Positions 1 through 7,192 of a DNA stretch of 39,044 bases are shown here, one piece after another. The stretch is from Chloroflexi bacterium 54-19. Its GTDB lineage: Bacteria; Chloroflexota; Chloroflexia; Chloroheliales; Chloroheliaceae. Positions within the stretch are counted from its first letter, which is position 1. Each line of letters opens with the position of its first letter. Under the pieces are notes generated by a model that saw nothing but the letters and a program-made list of their open reading frames with translations, was not told the DNA's origin and ran no database searches. The DNA is taken from contig MKTJ01000081.1 in assembly GCA_001898225.1 (NCBI GenBank), forward strand, positions 1-39,044, given 5' to 3'. The translations under genes were made by a program, and so were the position numbers.

Positions 1-57
1 CATGCATTAGGCACGCCGCCAGCGTTTATCCTGAGCCAGGATCAAACTCTCCACACC
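1..57 (-). rRNA. 16S ribosomal RNA, 5' end only
   Basis: The reverse complement contains the universal bacterial 16S 5' sequence, AGAGTTTGATCCTGGCTCAG, followed by GATAAACGCTGGCGGCGTGC. The gene runs off the left edge, so only about the first 57 bases are present. The exact mature 5' end is approximate. The fragment is too short to assign a phylum. Confidence 0.97.
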
Positions 58-300
58 TTTCTTTTTGAGTTAGCCCTGTTGCCAGATGCTAAGCTCTTAA
101 AAGGCGTCAGTATTGACAGAGATCCAAAAATGTTCCTGTTCTCTTGACGTTTCGCTTGCTGTTCCATATATAGAAAAGTGATTTCTCTATCACTCTCCAA
201 TTATTAAAGTGCTTCGACCCTTATCCAGTAATAATCGAATGCTTATCCAACATTCAATCCTTACTTTATTTTACCGGGCCTCTTTGTTTGGTGCTTTGCT

Positions 301-330
301 ATTATAGCAAATCGCATACGGGGTTGTCAA
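301..330 (-). promoter_or_regulatory. rRNA promoter, proximal
   Basis: On the minus strand there is a perfect -35 TTGACA (325-330) and a perfect -10 TATAAT (301-306), separated by 18 bases. It points at the 16S gene and would start transcription near 294. Confidence 0.85.
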
Positions 331-490
331 GGGTGAATTTGGACTTTTTAAAACCCGTTTTGAAAACCGAGTTTGTTTTCCTGCTGTTTGCCTGGCCTCT
401 TAAAAAGGTAAGATAAGACTTACCCAGAGGTCTGCTCGTGGGTTTGACCAGTTGCTGGTCGAGCATCTTGTTCCGTAAAGCGTAACACTA

Positions 491-519
491 TTTATAGCAC
501 TAGATTTGCAAAGAGTCAA
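491..519 (-). promoter_or_regulatory. rRNA promoter, distal
   Basis: On the minus strand there is TTGACT (514-519), a 17-base spacer, and TATAAA (491-496). An A/T-rich tract lies just upstream at 521-560, suggestive of an UP element. Together with the proximal promoter it gives the tandem arrangement common for rRNA operons. Confidence 0.75.
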
Positions 520-637
520 GGAAAAATAGGTTAAAAAAACAATAAAATGGTAAAAATTACCACGCTAATCCCCCCAGTTTACTCTGGAAAATTGCGGTTT
601 GTCATAAGGTGGCCGGTTTGAGGTGAATGGCCGGGAA

Positions 638-1552
638 TTAGGGGGCCGGTTCTTCCAAATCCAGTTCGTAAAGTAACAACCCCGGTTCGTGTCCATCCGG
701 TTTGAATCCGGCCTGTTGCAAGAGTGTTTCGTTAACCGGGGTCTGTACAACCTGGGCTGTATACTGAAAAGGTTTCCCCGGAGCGATGTTTTTGGATACG
801 CGCCGGGCCAGTTCTAGGAGAAGCGGCAAACGGGCCGATTTTTCTCCGGCCAGGAAAGACAGCCAGGACTCCCCGTCCTCGGTCCGCCTGAGTATCGCCA
901 GGACTTTAAGGGCCCCGACCAGGCAGTAAACCTCACGCCGTTCCAGGTGTTTGCGGAAAACATCCATGCTCAGGTGTTTCCAGTTCCAGGCAAGGCAATA
1001 AATGCCGTGCCCCAGCTGGTATTCATCCGAATCGAGAATAAGCCGGTACGCCTCGTCAAACTCGGAGGTCGTGACCAGCCGACTTTCCAGGGCGTTGCCA
1101 CGCGGCGGTACCTCGGTTTGTTCGAGGCTATAATTCAGGAAAGTACCGACATGCCAGAAACCGAAAAGCCCGGCCATGTGGTGCATGGGATAATTATCGC
1201 GGGCGGTCACATATTGGAGAGTGTGCAAACTCAGTTTCCGGCTCTGGCTGATCGCCTGCTCCATAATGAAACGTCCGACTCCCCGGCCCCGAAAAGCCGC
1301 TTTTACCCGCACCCCCTGCAACCAGCCGGTCTCTGCACCGGCAAAATCCAGGCGTAGCCAGTAAAGCCCGGCGGCTCCCTCGTCCGATTCGACTATAAAA
1401 GCCCGGTTCTGGGGATTAGCGTTCCATTCATCCCACAAATACGGAATGTAATCGTTTCCGCCATTGACATCGGCGCAAATTTCTTTAACCAGGGATAAAT
1501 CCTCAACATTGCCCGGACGCACGTTGAACCCGGTTAGCTTTTTTTCCGGCAT
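638..1552 (-). CDS. GNAT family N-acetyltransferase
   Basis: This 304-residue protein probably transfers an acetyl group from acetyl-CoA to an unknown amine. The N-terminal half carries a typical GNAT fold, with the acetyl-CoA pyrophosphate-binding motif RGRGVG at about residues 88-93 after a GVRVKAAF strand. The C-terminal half (about 150-300) has no clear motif and may be a second, degenerate GNAT-like unit, since the protein is about twice the length of a single domain. I chose the ATG at 1552 rather than the open frame up to 1624. It follows an AGAAGA ribosome-binding site and avoids overlap with the upstream gene, which ends 10 bases away. It is the last gene of the 3685-638 operon. The substrate cannot be told from sequence. 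Confidence 0.85.
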   Translation of the reverse strand: MPEKKLTGFNVRPGNVEDLSLVKEICADVNGGNDYIPYLWDEWNANPQNRAFIVESDEGAAGLYWLRLDFAGAETGWLQGVRVKAAFRGRGVGRFIMEQAISQSRKLSLHTLQYVTARDNYPMHHMAGLFGFWHVGTFLNYSLEQTEVPPRGNALESRLVTTSEFDEAYRLILDSDEYQLGHGIYCLAWNWKHLSMDVFRKHLERREVYCLVGALKVLAILRRTEDGESWLSFLAGEKSARLPLLLELARRVSKNIAPGKPFQYTAQVVQTPVNETLLQQAGFKPDGHEPGLLLYELDLEEPAP

Positions 1553-1562
1553 AGGTATTCTT

Positions 1563-1889
1563 CTAGTTTGCGGAAGCTTCCAGTCTGGTACGTTCCAATA
1601 CCTGTTGCTCTTCGCGGGTAGCAAAATAATTTAACAAAAAGTGATATAAATCCCGGCCAAAATCGGCGTCGAGACCGTTCTCCTCGGCCAGCCGGGCGGC
1701 TCTTTCCACAACCTGCCGTTCACGTTCGGGGACGCGAACCGCCCCTACGTGCGGTTTTAGCTCACCTACTTTGTGGACTAACTTACCTCGCTCTCCCAAC
1801 AGCCGGATGATTTCGGTATCGAGGGCATCTATAGACACCCGGATGTCGGACAATTTTTCCTTCCAGAATTGATTGTTTTCTTCCTGCAC
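1563..1889 (-). CDS. chorismate mutase type II (AroQ-like) domain protein
   Basis: This is a 108-residue all-helical protein. The pattern LSDIRVSIDALDTEIIRLL, then a GERGKLVHKVGELK helix with basic residues, then a VPERERQVVERA helix, is that of the AroQ family, which converts chorismate to prephenate. The start is a GTG at 1889, supported by GGAG nine bases upstream (GGAGATAATAGTG). The frame is open further upstream, but using that would overlap the enoyl-CoA hydratase gene. Its length fits a stand-alone AroQ domain. Its place behind two acyl-CoA genes is unusual, so a role outside aromatic amino acid synthesis (as in salicylate-type lyases of this fold) remains possible. Confidence 0.75.
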   Translation of the reverse strand: MQEENNQFWKEKLSDIRVSIDALDTEIIRLLGERGKLVHKVGELKPHVGAVRVPERERQVVERAARLAEENGLDADFGRDLYHFLLNYFATREEQQVLERTRLEASAN

Positions 1890-1971
1890 TATTATCTCCA
1901 GACTATTTAACCATCGCCCTGCTCGTAGCAGCCCAATTAACTCGTTACAAGTCCAATATATAAAAACCTGC

Positions 1972-2763
1972 TTAAGCTCCTGTAAAGTTCGCCGGGCGTT
2001 TTTCCAGGAATGCTTTAGTACCTTCTGCTTTGTCGGCGGTGCTAAAGAGCAGCCCGAACTGGGCCGCTTCCAATTCACAACCCCGGTCCAGGTCGGTTTC
2101 GAGACCACCATTGATAGCAGCCTTAGCGGCGGCTAGAGCTAAAGGCGCTTTCTTCGCCAGTTGTGCCGCCAATTTACGCGCTTCTTCGGCCAGTTGAGCC
2201 TGGGGTACTACCCGGTCCACCAACCCGATGCGCAAACCTTCTTCCGCCGTGATAGGGTCGCCTCCAAAAATCATCAGCTTGGCTATTCCCTTGCCGACCA
2301 GGCGGGGTAGACGCTGGGTTCCACCAAAACCGGGAATAATACCCAGGTTTATTTCGGGTTGACCCAACCGGGCCGTGTCGGCGGCCAGTCGAATATCCCC
2401 GGCCATCGCCAGTTCGAGACCACCGCCCAGAGCGTAGCCGTTTATCGCCACAATAACGGGCTGGCGCAGCCGCTCGATTTTAAAACAAAGCTGCTGGCCC
2501 AACTTTCCGTGATAGGCCCCGTGGACCGGGTCGGGCAGGGCGTTAAGCTCGGCGATGTCGGCCCCGGCAATAAAAGCTCTCGCCCCGGCCCCGGTCATCA
2601 CGATGGCCCTGATTTCGGGGTCAGCCTCCAACTCGTCAAAGGCCGCATTTAGCTCCTTAAGTACGGTCAGATTGAGGGCATTCAGCTTTTCAGGCCGGTT
2701 AACCGTTACTACGGCAATTTTCTCGGCGGCGTCGCGTTTGACCAGGATAGCGGTGTATTCCAT
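1972..2763 (-). CDS. enoyl-CoA hydratase/isomerase (crotonase family)
   Basis: This 263-residue protein hydrates trans-2-enoyl-CoA to 3-hydroxyacyl-CoA. The crotonase signatures are clear. The AFIAGADIAEL segment forms the first oxyanion-hole strand. NGYALGGGLELAMAGD supplies one catalytic Glu. GQPEINLGIIPGFGGTQRL supplies the second Glu and the signature stretch. The start is the ATG at 2763, preceded by AAGGAG; a GTG at 2787 is in frame but less well placed. It lies 61 bases after the 3-hydroxyacyl-CoA dehydrogenase gene, so the two give consecutive steps of beta-oxidation or, run in reverse, butyryl-CoA formation. Confidence 0.95.
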   Translation of the reverse strand: MEYTAILVKRDAAEKIAVVTVNRPEKLNALNLTVLKELNAAFDELEADPEIRAIVMTGAGARAFIAGADIAELNALPDPVHGAYHGKLGQQLCFKIERLRQPVIVAINGYALGGGLELAMAGDIRLAADTARLGQPEINLGIIPGFGGTQRLPRLVGKGIAKLMIFGGDPITAEEGLRIGLVDRVVPQAQLAEEARKLAAQLAKKAPLALAAAKAAINGGLETDLDRGCELEAAQFGLLFSTADKAEGTKAFLEKRPANFTGA

Positions 2764-2824
2764 CAGGCTCCTTCGGTTTCCTTTCACCTGCTCTTACTTT
2801 TCGAGGGTTTCTATAAATAGGATT

Positions 2825-3685
2825 TTACTGGTTGTAATCGTAAAAACCTTTGCCGCTCTTTTTACCGTATTGCCCGGCCAGGACCATCCGGCGCAACAGG
2901 GGCGGTGGGGCGTAGCGGGCCTCTTTGAATTCCTCGAACATAATATTGGCGATATAATAGGTCGTATCCAGCCCGACAAAATCGAGCAGGGTGAGCGGAC
3001 CCATCGGGTGGCCGCAGCCCAGTTTCATGCCGTTGTCAATGTCCTCTTTCGTGGCGACCCCGCTTTCAAGGGCCCGGATAGCGTCCAGCAGGTAGGGCAC
3101 TAAAAGCAGGTTTACGATAAAACCGGGGGTATCTTTGGCGACTACCACCGTCTTGCCCAGGGATTGGCCGAAAGTTTTTAGCGTTTCCAGGGTTTCGTCG
3201 CTGGTGCTGATGGTTTTGACCGCCTCAACCAATTTCATAACCGGGACCGGGTTGAAGAAGTGCAGACCGCCGACCCGGTCGGCCCGTTTTGTAGCCGCCG
3301 CCATCTCGATGACCGGCAGGGACGAGGTATTGCTGGCGAAAATGGTTTCCGGTTTGCAAATACCATCCAGGGCGCTATAGAGTTTGCGCTTTTCGTCCAT
3401 GTTTTCGATGATTGCTTCGATTACCAGGTCGCAGTCGGCGAAATCTTGCAGATTGGTGGTCCCTTTGAGGCGTTTGAGGGTCGCTTCGCCTTCCTCGCGG
3501 GTGATTTTCCCCTTTTCAATATCCTTGCCTAAAAACCCCTGGATGCGTCCAATGCCCCGGCCCAGCAGGTCTTCCGAAACCTCGCCGACAATCGTTTCAA
3601 ACCCGGATTGAGCCGCTACCTGGGCGATGCCGCCTCCCATCAACCCGCAACCCATAACTCCAACTTTTTTTATTGTAGCTGCCAT
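2825..3685 (-). CDS. hbd: 3-hydroxybutyryl-CoA dehydrogenase
   Basis: This 286-residue protein has the single-function length. It interconverts 3-hydroxyacyl-CoA and acetoacyl-CoA with NAD(P). The Rossmann motif GVMGCGLMGGGIAQ lies at residues 9-22. The catalytic region follows: ASNTSSLPV, then GLHFFNPVPVMKLVE with the His, then KDTPGFIVNLLLVPYL. The C-terminal dimerisation domain ends GKKSGKGFYDYNQ. The start is ATG at 3685 behind GGAGG. It is the first gene of the operon, followed by the enoyl-CoA hydratase. Assignment to the short-chain enzyme rather than a longer-chain paralog rests on length and overall similarity. Confidence 0.95.
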   Translation of the reverse strand: MAATIKKVGVMGCGLMGGGIAQVAAQSGFETIVGEVSEDLLGRGIGRIQGFLGKDIEKGKITREEGEATLKRLKGTTNLQDFADCDLVIEAIIENMDEKRKLYSALDGICKPETIFASNTSSLPVIEMAAATKRADRVGGLHFFNPVPVMKLVEAVKTISTSDETLETLKTFGQSLGKTVVVAKDTPGFIVNLLLVPYLLDAIRALESGVATKEDIDNGMKLGCGHPMGPLTLLDFVGLDTTYYIANIMFEEFKEARYAPPPLLRRMVLAGQYGKKSGKGFYDYNQ

Positions 3686-3717
3686 TCCGGCATGCCTCCT
3701 TCAGGTTTTGTTGAACC

Positions 3718-3743
3718 AATAAACCGCTCGAAATGGGTTTATT
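3718..3743. promoter_or_regulatory. perfect inverted repeat in the hbd leader
   Basis: AATAAACC (3718-3725) and GGTTTATT (3736-3743) are exact inverted copies separated by 10 bases. They sit 33 bases upstream of the hbd start and downstream of its probable promoter. This could be a repressor operator or a leader hairpin; no partner regulator is identified. Confidence 0.5.
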
Positions 3744-3797
3744 CGAAACCAAATTGCGAGAGGCTTATTGAAGTAGTAAGTTCGCTAGATTAGCCGC

Positions 3798-3827
3798 ATT
3801 ATACAATAGGCCGGGAAATTAGTTAAA
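3798..3827 (-). promoter_or_regulatory. probable promoter of the hbd operon
   Basis: On the minus strand, -10 TATAAT (3798-3803) is perfect. The best -35 is TTTAAC (3822-3827) with an 18-base spacer. Transcription would start near 3790, giving a leader of about 105 bases that contains the inverted repeat at 3718-3743. Confidence 0.55.
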
Positions 3828-3861
3828 CCCTGTGCGGGGTTACCACCCCGGCCCGCCGGCT

Positions 3862-4605
3862 TTAATTGGCGCTAAAGCGGTTGCGCAGGTCGTAGGGATT
3901 GGTCTCTTTCCACAAGACTTCCCCCTTGTCACCCGGATTATTTTCGTTATCGGGCTGGGCGGCCCTGGCTTTGATTTTTTCAAAAAAGGCGGTTTCGTTT
4001 TCCAGGATGTGCAATTCATTTTCGAGGCGAATCCGCAGCCCGGGCGCTTCGAGCAGGAGTTGTTTGTCCTGGGCGCTGATATAGAGCCAGTTCGGCACCA
4101 GGAAAGATAACACTTCGGGGTCGGTCGGTATATCGAGCGATTGAATCCGCTTTCCGGCCAATTCCATCAATATTCGCAGGTATTGTTCAAAGACCAGTGT
4201 GACGCGAGAGACGGTTTCCTCCAAAACTCCCCCTTCGAGTTCTTCCGGTTCGTCAGGCCAGAGTTCGACATCCCCGGTCATATAGGGCCGGTCGGTGCGA
4301 TATTCCCGCAGGTGAAAGCGCCCGGTGCCGACCGTGGTAATCATCATGCCGCCATCTTCCAGGTGGGTCACCTCGGTAATTCGGGCCAGGGTACCGACCT
4401 TAAAAGGCCGGGGTGTTTCCGCATGGGAGCGGCCTTCCATAACGGAATCGCCGGATTGAAGCAGCACTACGCCAAAGGGTTTATCGTCTTTGATACATTC
4501 GGTTATCATCTGGCGGTAGCGCGCCTCAAAAATACGGAGCGGCAGCACCATCTGGGGAAACAGGACCAAGTCCAATGGGAAAAGTGGAACATCTTTGATT
4601 ATCAT
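3862..4605 (-). CDS. LON N-terminal (substrate-binding) domain protein
   Basis: This 247-residue protein matches the substrate-binding domain of Lon proteases without any ATPase or protease part. The diagnostic opening is VPLFPLDLVLFPQMVLPLRI, then FEARYRQMI, FGVVLL and VGTLARITEV, then an MITTVGTGRFHL strand. A helical region follows (about 130-200). The C-terminal 40 residues are charged and probably flexible. Stand-alone proteins of this family are common and mostly uncharacterised; a role in protein quality control is inference. It has its own promoter at 4656-4685 and is divergent from the tetR gene. Confidence 0.88.
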   Translation of the reverse strand: MIIKDVPLFPLDLVLFPQMVLPLRIFEARYRQMITECIKDDKPFGVVLLQSGDSVMEGRSHAETPRPFKVGTLARITEVTHLEDGGMMITTVGTGRFHLREYRTDRPYMTGDVELWPDEPEELEGGVLEETVSRVTLVFEQYLRILMELAGKRIQSLDIPTDPEVLSFLVPNWLYISAQDKQLLLEAPGLRIRLENELHILENETAFFEKIKARAAQPDNENNPGDKGEVLWKETNPYDLRNRFSAN

Positions 4606-4655
4606 GGTGGGGCTCTCTTTATTACCTTCAAACCATTTTGAATCTGTTTTTTGCC

Positions 4656-4685
4656 AGTATAGTCTATTTTTGCAAAATGGCGCAA
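4656..4685 (-). promoter_or_regulatory. probable promoter of the LON-domain gene
   Basis: On the minus strand: TTGCGC (4680-4685), an 18-base spacer, and TATACT (4656-4661). It lies about 50 bases before the start codon. Confidence 0.5.
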
Positions 4686-4699
4686 CCCATTAGAGGGGC

Positions 4700-4727
4700 T
4701 TGACAGATTAGAAAACGGTGCTAGAAT
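4700..4727 (+). promoter_or_regulatory. promoter of the tetR gene
   Basis: TTGACA (4700-4705), a 16-base spacer and TAGAAT (4722-4727). The predicted transcription start falls inside the palindromic operator at 4731-4747, which fits autorepression. Confidence 0.7.
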
Positions 4728-4730
4728 GCA

Positions 4731-4747
4731 ATCGAACTAAGTTCGAT
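4731..4747. promoter_or_regulatory. TetR operator copy 1 (ATCGAACTAAGTTCGAT)
   Basis: This is a perfect 17-base palindrome (8-base arms around one central base) right after the -10 box of the tetR promoter. The same arms recur at 5411-5427 in front of the next gene, which strongly suggests the product of 4784-5395 binds both. Confidence 0.8.
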
Positions 4748-4783
4748 AAAAAACCACTCGTCAATAGACGCAGGCAAAAGGCT

Positions 4784-5395
4784 ATGGGCATCAAGGAAAG
4801 AAGGCATCGCGAAAAACAAATCACCAGGGAGGCAATCCTTTCGGCCTCCCGCCAGATTGCCCGTACCCAGGGTTGGACGGCCCTGACCATTCGCAAGGTC
4901 GCCGAGCAAATCGAATACAGTCCTTCGATGGTCTACGAATATTTTGCCAGCAAAGAAGAAATTCTGCTGACCCTTTTGCAGGAAGGCTCCCAACAACTGG
5001 CCCGGGCCATGCAAGAAGCGCGGGCTACCTGTGCCGACCCTGAAGCCCAGCTTTACAAAATCGGGGAGGCTTTCTGGCAGTTTGCCCGGACCAGTCCCGA
5101 CCTTTACCAGGTGATGCACGGGCAGGGCGGGATTCCGCTTGACGCCGAGGCGGTCGCGAACGCGGTCGAAGCCGTGACCTCAACCACCCTGGAAACTTTG
5201 TTGGAATGGGGGAAGGCCAATGGTGTCAAATTCGAGGATGCCTGGGGTTCAATCGAGGTTTTGTGGAGCGTTTTACACGGGTTGGTCAGTTTGAGCGTGG
5301 TGGGCAGGTTAGACGAAGACCGGGCTTTACACCTGATGAAGCAAACGGTGGCCGATTTGCTCCTGGCCTGGACCGCCCGCGGAAGGGGCGATTAA
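4784..5395 (+). CDS. TetR/AcrR family transcriptional repressor
   Basis: This 203-residue regulator opens with a TetR DNA-binding domain: ITREAILSASRQIA, then GWTALTIRKVAEQIEYSPSM (helix-turn-helix), then VYEYFASKEEILLTLL. The remaining residues form a ligand-binding helical domain (about 80-200) with no recognisable ligand signature. I start it at the ATG at 4784. The open frame reaches a GTG at 4718, but that lies before the predicted transcription start and inside promoter and operator DNA. Identical palindromes at its own promoter and at that of the downstream epimerase point to autoregulation and control of the neighbour. The inducer is unknown. Confidence 0.92.
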   Translation: MGIKERRHREKQITREAILSASRQIARTQGWTALTIRKVAEQIEYSPSMVYEYFASKEEILLTLLQEGSQQLARAMQEARATCADPEAQLYKIGEAFWQFARTSPDLYQVMHGQGGIPLDAEAVANAVEAVTSTTLETLLEWGKANGVKFEDAWGSIEVLWSVLHGLVSLSVVGRLDEDRALHLMKQTVADLLLAWTARGRGD

Positions 5396-5401
5396 TTTTT
5401 T

Positions 5402-5431
5402 TTGACATTTATCGAACTTAGTTCGATAAAT
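5402..5431 (+). promoter_or_regulatory. promoter with embedded TetR operator copy 2
   Basis: TTGACA (5402-5407) is followed by a 25-base perfect palindrome at 5407-5431: arms ATTTATCGAACT and AGTTCGATAAAT around one T. The -10 is probably GATAAA (5425-5430, 17-base spacer), although TACAAT at 5433-5438 is an alternative. Either way the operator fills the promoter, the classic geometry for TetR repression of the gene at 5478. Confidence 0.75.
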
Positions 5432-5477
5432 GTACAATGTTTGAAAACCAGTTTGTTAAACAAAGGAGAATAATTTA

Positions 5478-6437
5478 ATGACAACTGAAAAAGAATTGCA
5501 CATGGTATTTGGTACCGGCCCGGCGGGTCTTTCGCTGGCCGCCGAACTATTGCAAAGAGGTAAAAGGGTCCGCCTGGTCAACCGGAGCGGGCAGGCCGCC
5601 GCGCCTGAAGGGTCCGAAATAGTCGCAGGTGATGCCTCAAAGCTCGAAGTTTTAACGGAATTAAGCCAGGGTGCGACTACCATCTATAACTGCACCCACG
5701 CGCCTTATGAAAATTGGCCCGAAATCCTGCCGCGTTTGCAGGAAAATATGATTGAAGCCGCCGCAGCTACCGGGGCGCGCCTGATCGTGATTGATACCCT
5801 CTATCTGTACGGCCCAACCGGAGGCAAGCCCATGACCGAGGAAACACCCCACCTGGCGGTCTCTCGCAAAGGACGCTTGCGCGGCGAACTGGCCTGGGGT
5901 TATCTGCAAGCGCACCGGGTCGGCAAGGCTAAAGTCGCCCTGGCCCGCGCCGCCGATTTCTTCGGGCCGGGTGTAACCAATTCGGCCCTAGGCCAGTATA
6001 TCTTTCCGGCAGTATTGAATAACCAACCGGCCCTAACCCTGGGGGATATTGATTTGCCCCACAGCTACAACTTTATGCCTGACATCGCCCGTGCCCTGGC
6101 TACCCTGGGCGAGAATGAGACCGCTTTTGGCCGGGAGTGGTTATTGCCGGTCGCCCCGGTCGTTAGTACGCGAGAAGTACTTGACATAATTGGGCAGCAA
6201 CGCGGCCAACCGGCCCAGGTTTTCAACGTCCCTTCGGTGGCAGAGGCGCAGGCGGCGGGGATTTTTGACGATACGTTTGCCCGCGAGTACGTCGAACTTT
6301 TCTACCAGTACACCGAGCCTCAAATCGTGGACTCTAGCCGGATTGAAAGGGAGTTTGGCCTAAAAGCGACACCTCTCGAAGAAGCCCTGGCCCGGACGAT
6401 AGACTGGTATCAAACCCAGGCCCAATCTGTCCAATAG
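5478..6437 (+). CDS. NAD(P)-dependent epimerase/dehydratase-like oxidoreductase
   Basis: This 319-residue protein belongs to the extended short-chain dehydrogenase group. The nucleotide-binding motif GTGPAG lies at residues 12-17, with the next acidic region around VAGDASKLE. The substrate half contains IDTLYLYGPTGG, whose YLYG stretch replaces the usual active-site region, and DIARALATLGEN. There is no obvious Tyr-x3-Lys pair at the normal place, so it may be a reductase or NmrA-like sensor rather than a true sugar epimerase. The start follows AAAGGAG. It is under the palindromic operator at 5407-5431, so it is probably the main target of the adjacent TetR protein. The substrate is unknown. 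Confidence 0.82.
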   Translation: MTTEKELHMVFGTGPAGLSLAAELLQRGKRVRLVNRSGQAAAPEGSEIVAGDASKLEVLTELSQGATTIYNCTHAPYENWPEILPRLQENMIEAAAATGARLIVIDTLYLYGPTGGKPMTEETPHLAVSRKGRLRGELAWGYLQAHRVGKAKVALARAADFFGPGVTNSALGQYIFPAVLNNQPALTLGDIDLPHSYNFMPDIARALATLGENETAFGREWLLPVAPVVSTREVLDIIGQQRGQPAQVFNVPSVAEAQAAGIFDDTFAREYVELFYQYTEPQIVDSSRIEREFGLKATPLEEALARTIDWYQTQAQSVQ

Positions 6438-6467
6438 GGCCGGTTCCGGTTGTTTCAATATGAAATG

Positions 6468-7181
6468 TTAGCGGGAAGCCTGGCCTATCAGGAAGAAGTC
6501 GAAAGTCTGGCGGGCCTGGCTTTCCGAAAAGGTTTGTTTCAGCAGTTTTTCCAGTTCGGCGGGGGTGTAGTTTATTTTCAAAACATCGTGGATGGTGCCG
6601 TTATTAAGGGGACGGCGTGAGATTTCTTCGTGAGGAATGCCGGGGCGGTAGGCCGAATCGAAAATCAAGATGTTCCCGCCCGGTTTCAGGACACGCTTGA
6701 TTTCTTCAAAGAATGCCGCGACCCGTTCGTGCGGGACGTGGCTCAGCCAGAAGCCGAAGAAAACGAGGTCGAAAGTCTGGCTGGCAAATGGCAGGTAATA
6801 GGCGTCACCGCGCGCGAAAAGGGTCTTTTCGAGCAGGGCAGGGTCTTCTTCCTCCAACCTGAGCCGGGTCTGGCCCAGCATGGATGGGGAATAGTCATAG
6901 GCGACCACCCGCCCGCTACCGGTCAGGCTGCGGGCGAAGAAGGGGGTCCATTTGCCGGTGCCACAGCACAAATCGAGGGCGCGCATCCCGGCATAACGGT
7001 TTAACATGCCGCCGAAGCGGGCCGCCTCCCGCCCCAGTTCGGCCACCTGGGCGTGCCAGGCGGCGTTGGTCCTGGGGTCGTTGTAGCGGCCCACCCGGTT
7101 ATACCAGTCGTCATATTCTTCCGCCCGTTGCTCGTAGTATTCGTGCATCGAGCGGTCAATCTCGTTTTTTTGTATGTTCAC
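6468..7181 (-). CDS. class I SAM-dependent methyltransferase
   Basis: This 237-residue methyltransferase shows motif I as ALDLCCGTGKWT, motif II acidic loop VVAYDYSPSML, motif III GDAYYLPF, and motif IV FDLVFFGFWLSHVPHE, followed by the LKPGGNILIFDS post-motif. This is the UbiE-like small-molecule type; the substrate is not recognisable. The start is uncertain: a GTG at 7181 lies 11 bases after the phosphohexomutase stop, while an ATG at 7148 is 11 codons further in. Neither has a strong ribosome-binding site. Close spacing suggests co-transcription with the phosphohexomutase gene. It converges on the epimerase gene, with 30 bases between their stops. Confidence 0.88.
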   Translation of the reverse strand: MNIQKNEIDRSMHEYYEQRAEEYDDWYNRVGRYNDPRTNAAWHAQVAELGREAARFGGMLNRYAGMRALDLCCGTGKWTPFFARSLTGSGRVVAYDYSPSMLGQTRLRLEEEDPALLEKTLFARGDAYYLPFASQTFDLVFFGFWLSHVPHERVAAFFEEIKRVLKPGGNILIFDSAYRPGIPHEEISRRPLNNGTIHDVLKINYTPAELEKLLKQTFSESQARQTFDFFLIGQASR

Positions 7182-7192
7182 TTTAATAAAAT

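Larger units (their letters stand above)
58..637 (-). other. rRNA operon leader and upstream region, no gene
   Basis: This stretch separates the 16S gene from the next gene, whose stop is at 638. It is AT-rich and holds the two rRNA promoters listed separately. About 240 bases of transcribed leader lie between the proximal promoter and the 16S 5' end. I looked for a boxA-type antitermination element on the minus strand and did not find a convincing one. Short reading frames reaching into this region are spurious. Confidence 0.7.

Noticed and set aside
60..110. Sequence like an antitermination boxA (GCTCTTAAAA) near the 16S gene
   Set aside because: It is on the plus strand, opposite to the direction of rRNA transcription, so it cannot act in that leader as drawn.
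947..1357. Open frame of 136 codons on the plus strand inside the GNAT gene
   Set aside because: It is antisense to a clear GNAT coding sequence, and its residue pattern has no recognisable domain; long antisense frames are common in this GC-rich window.
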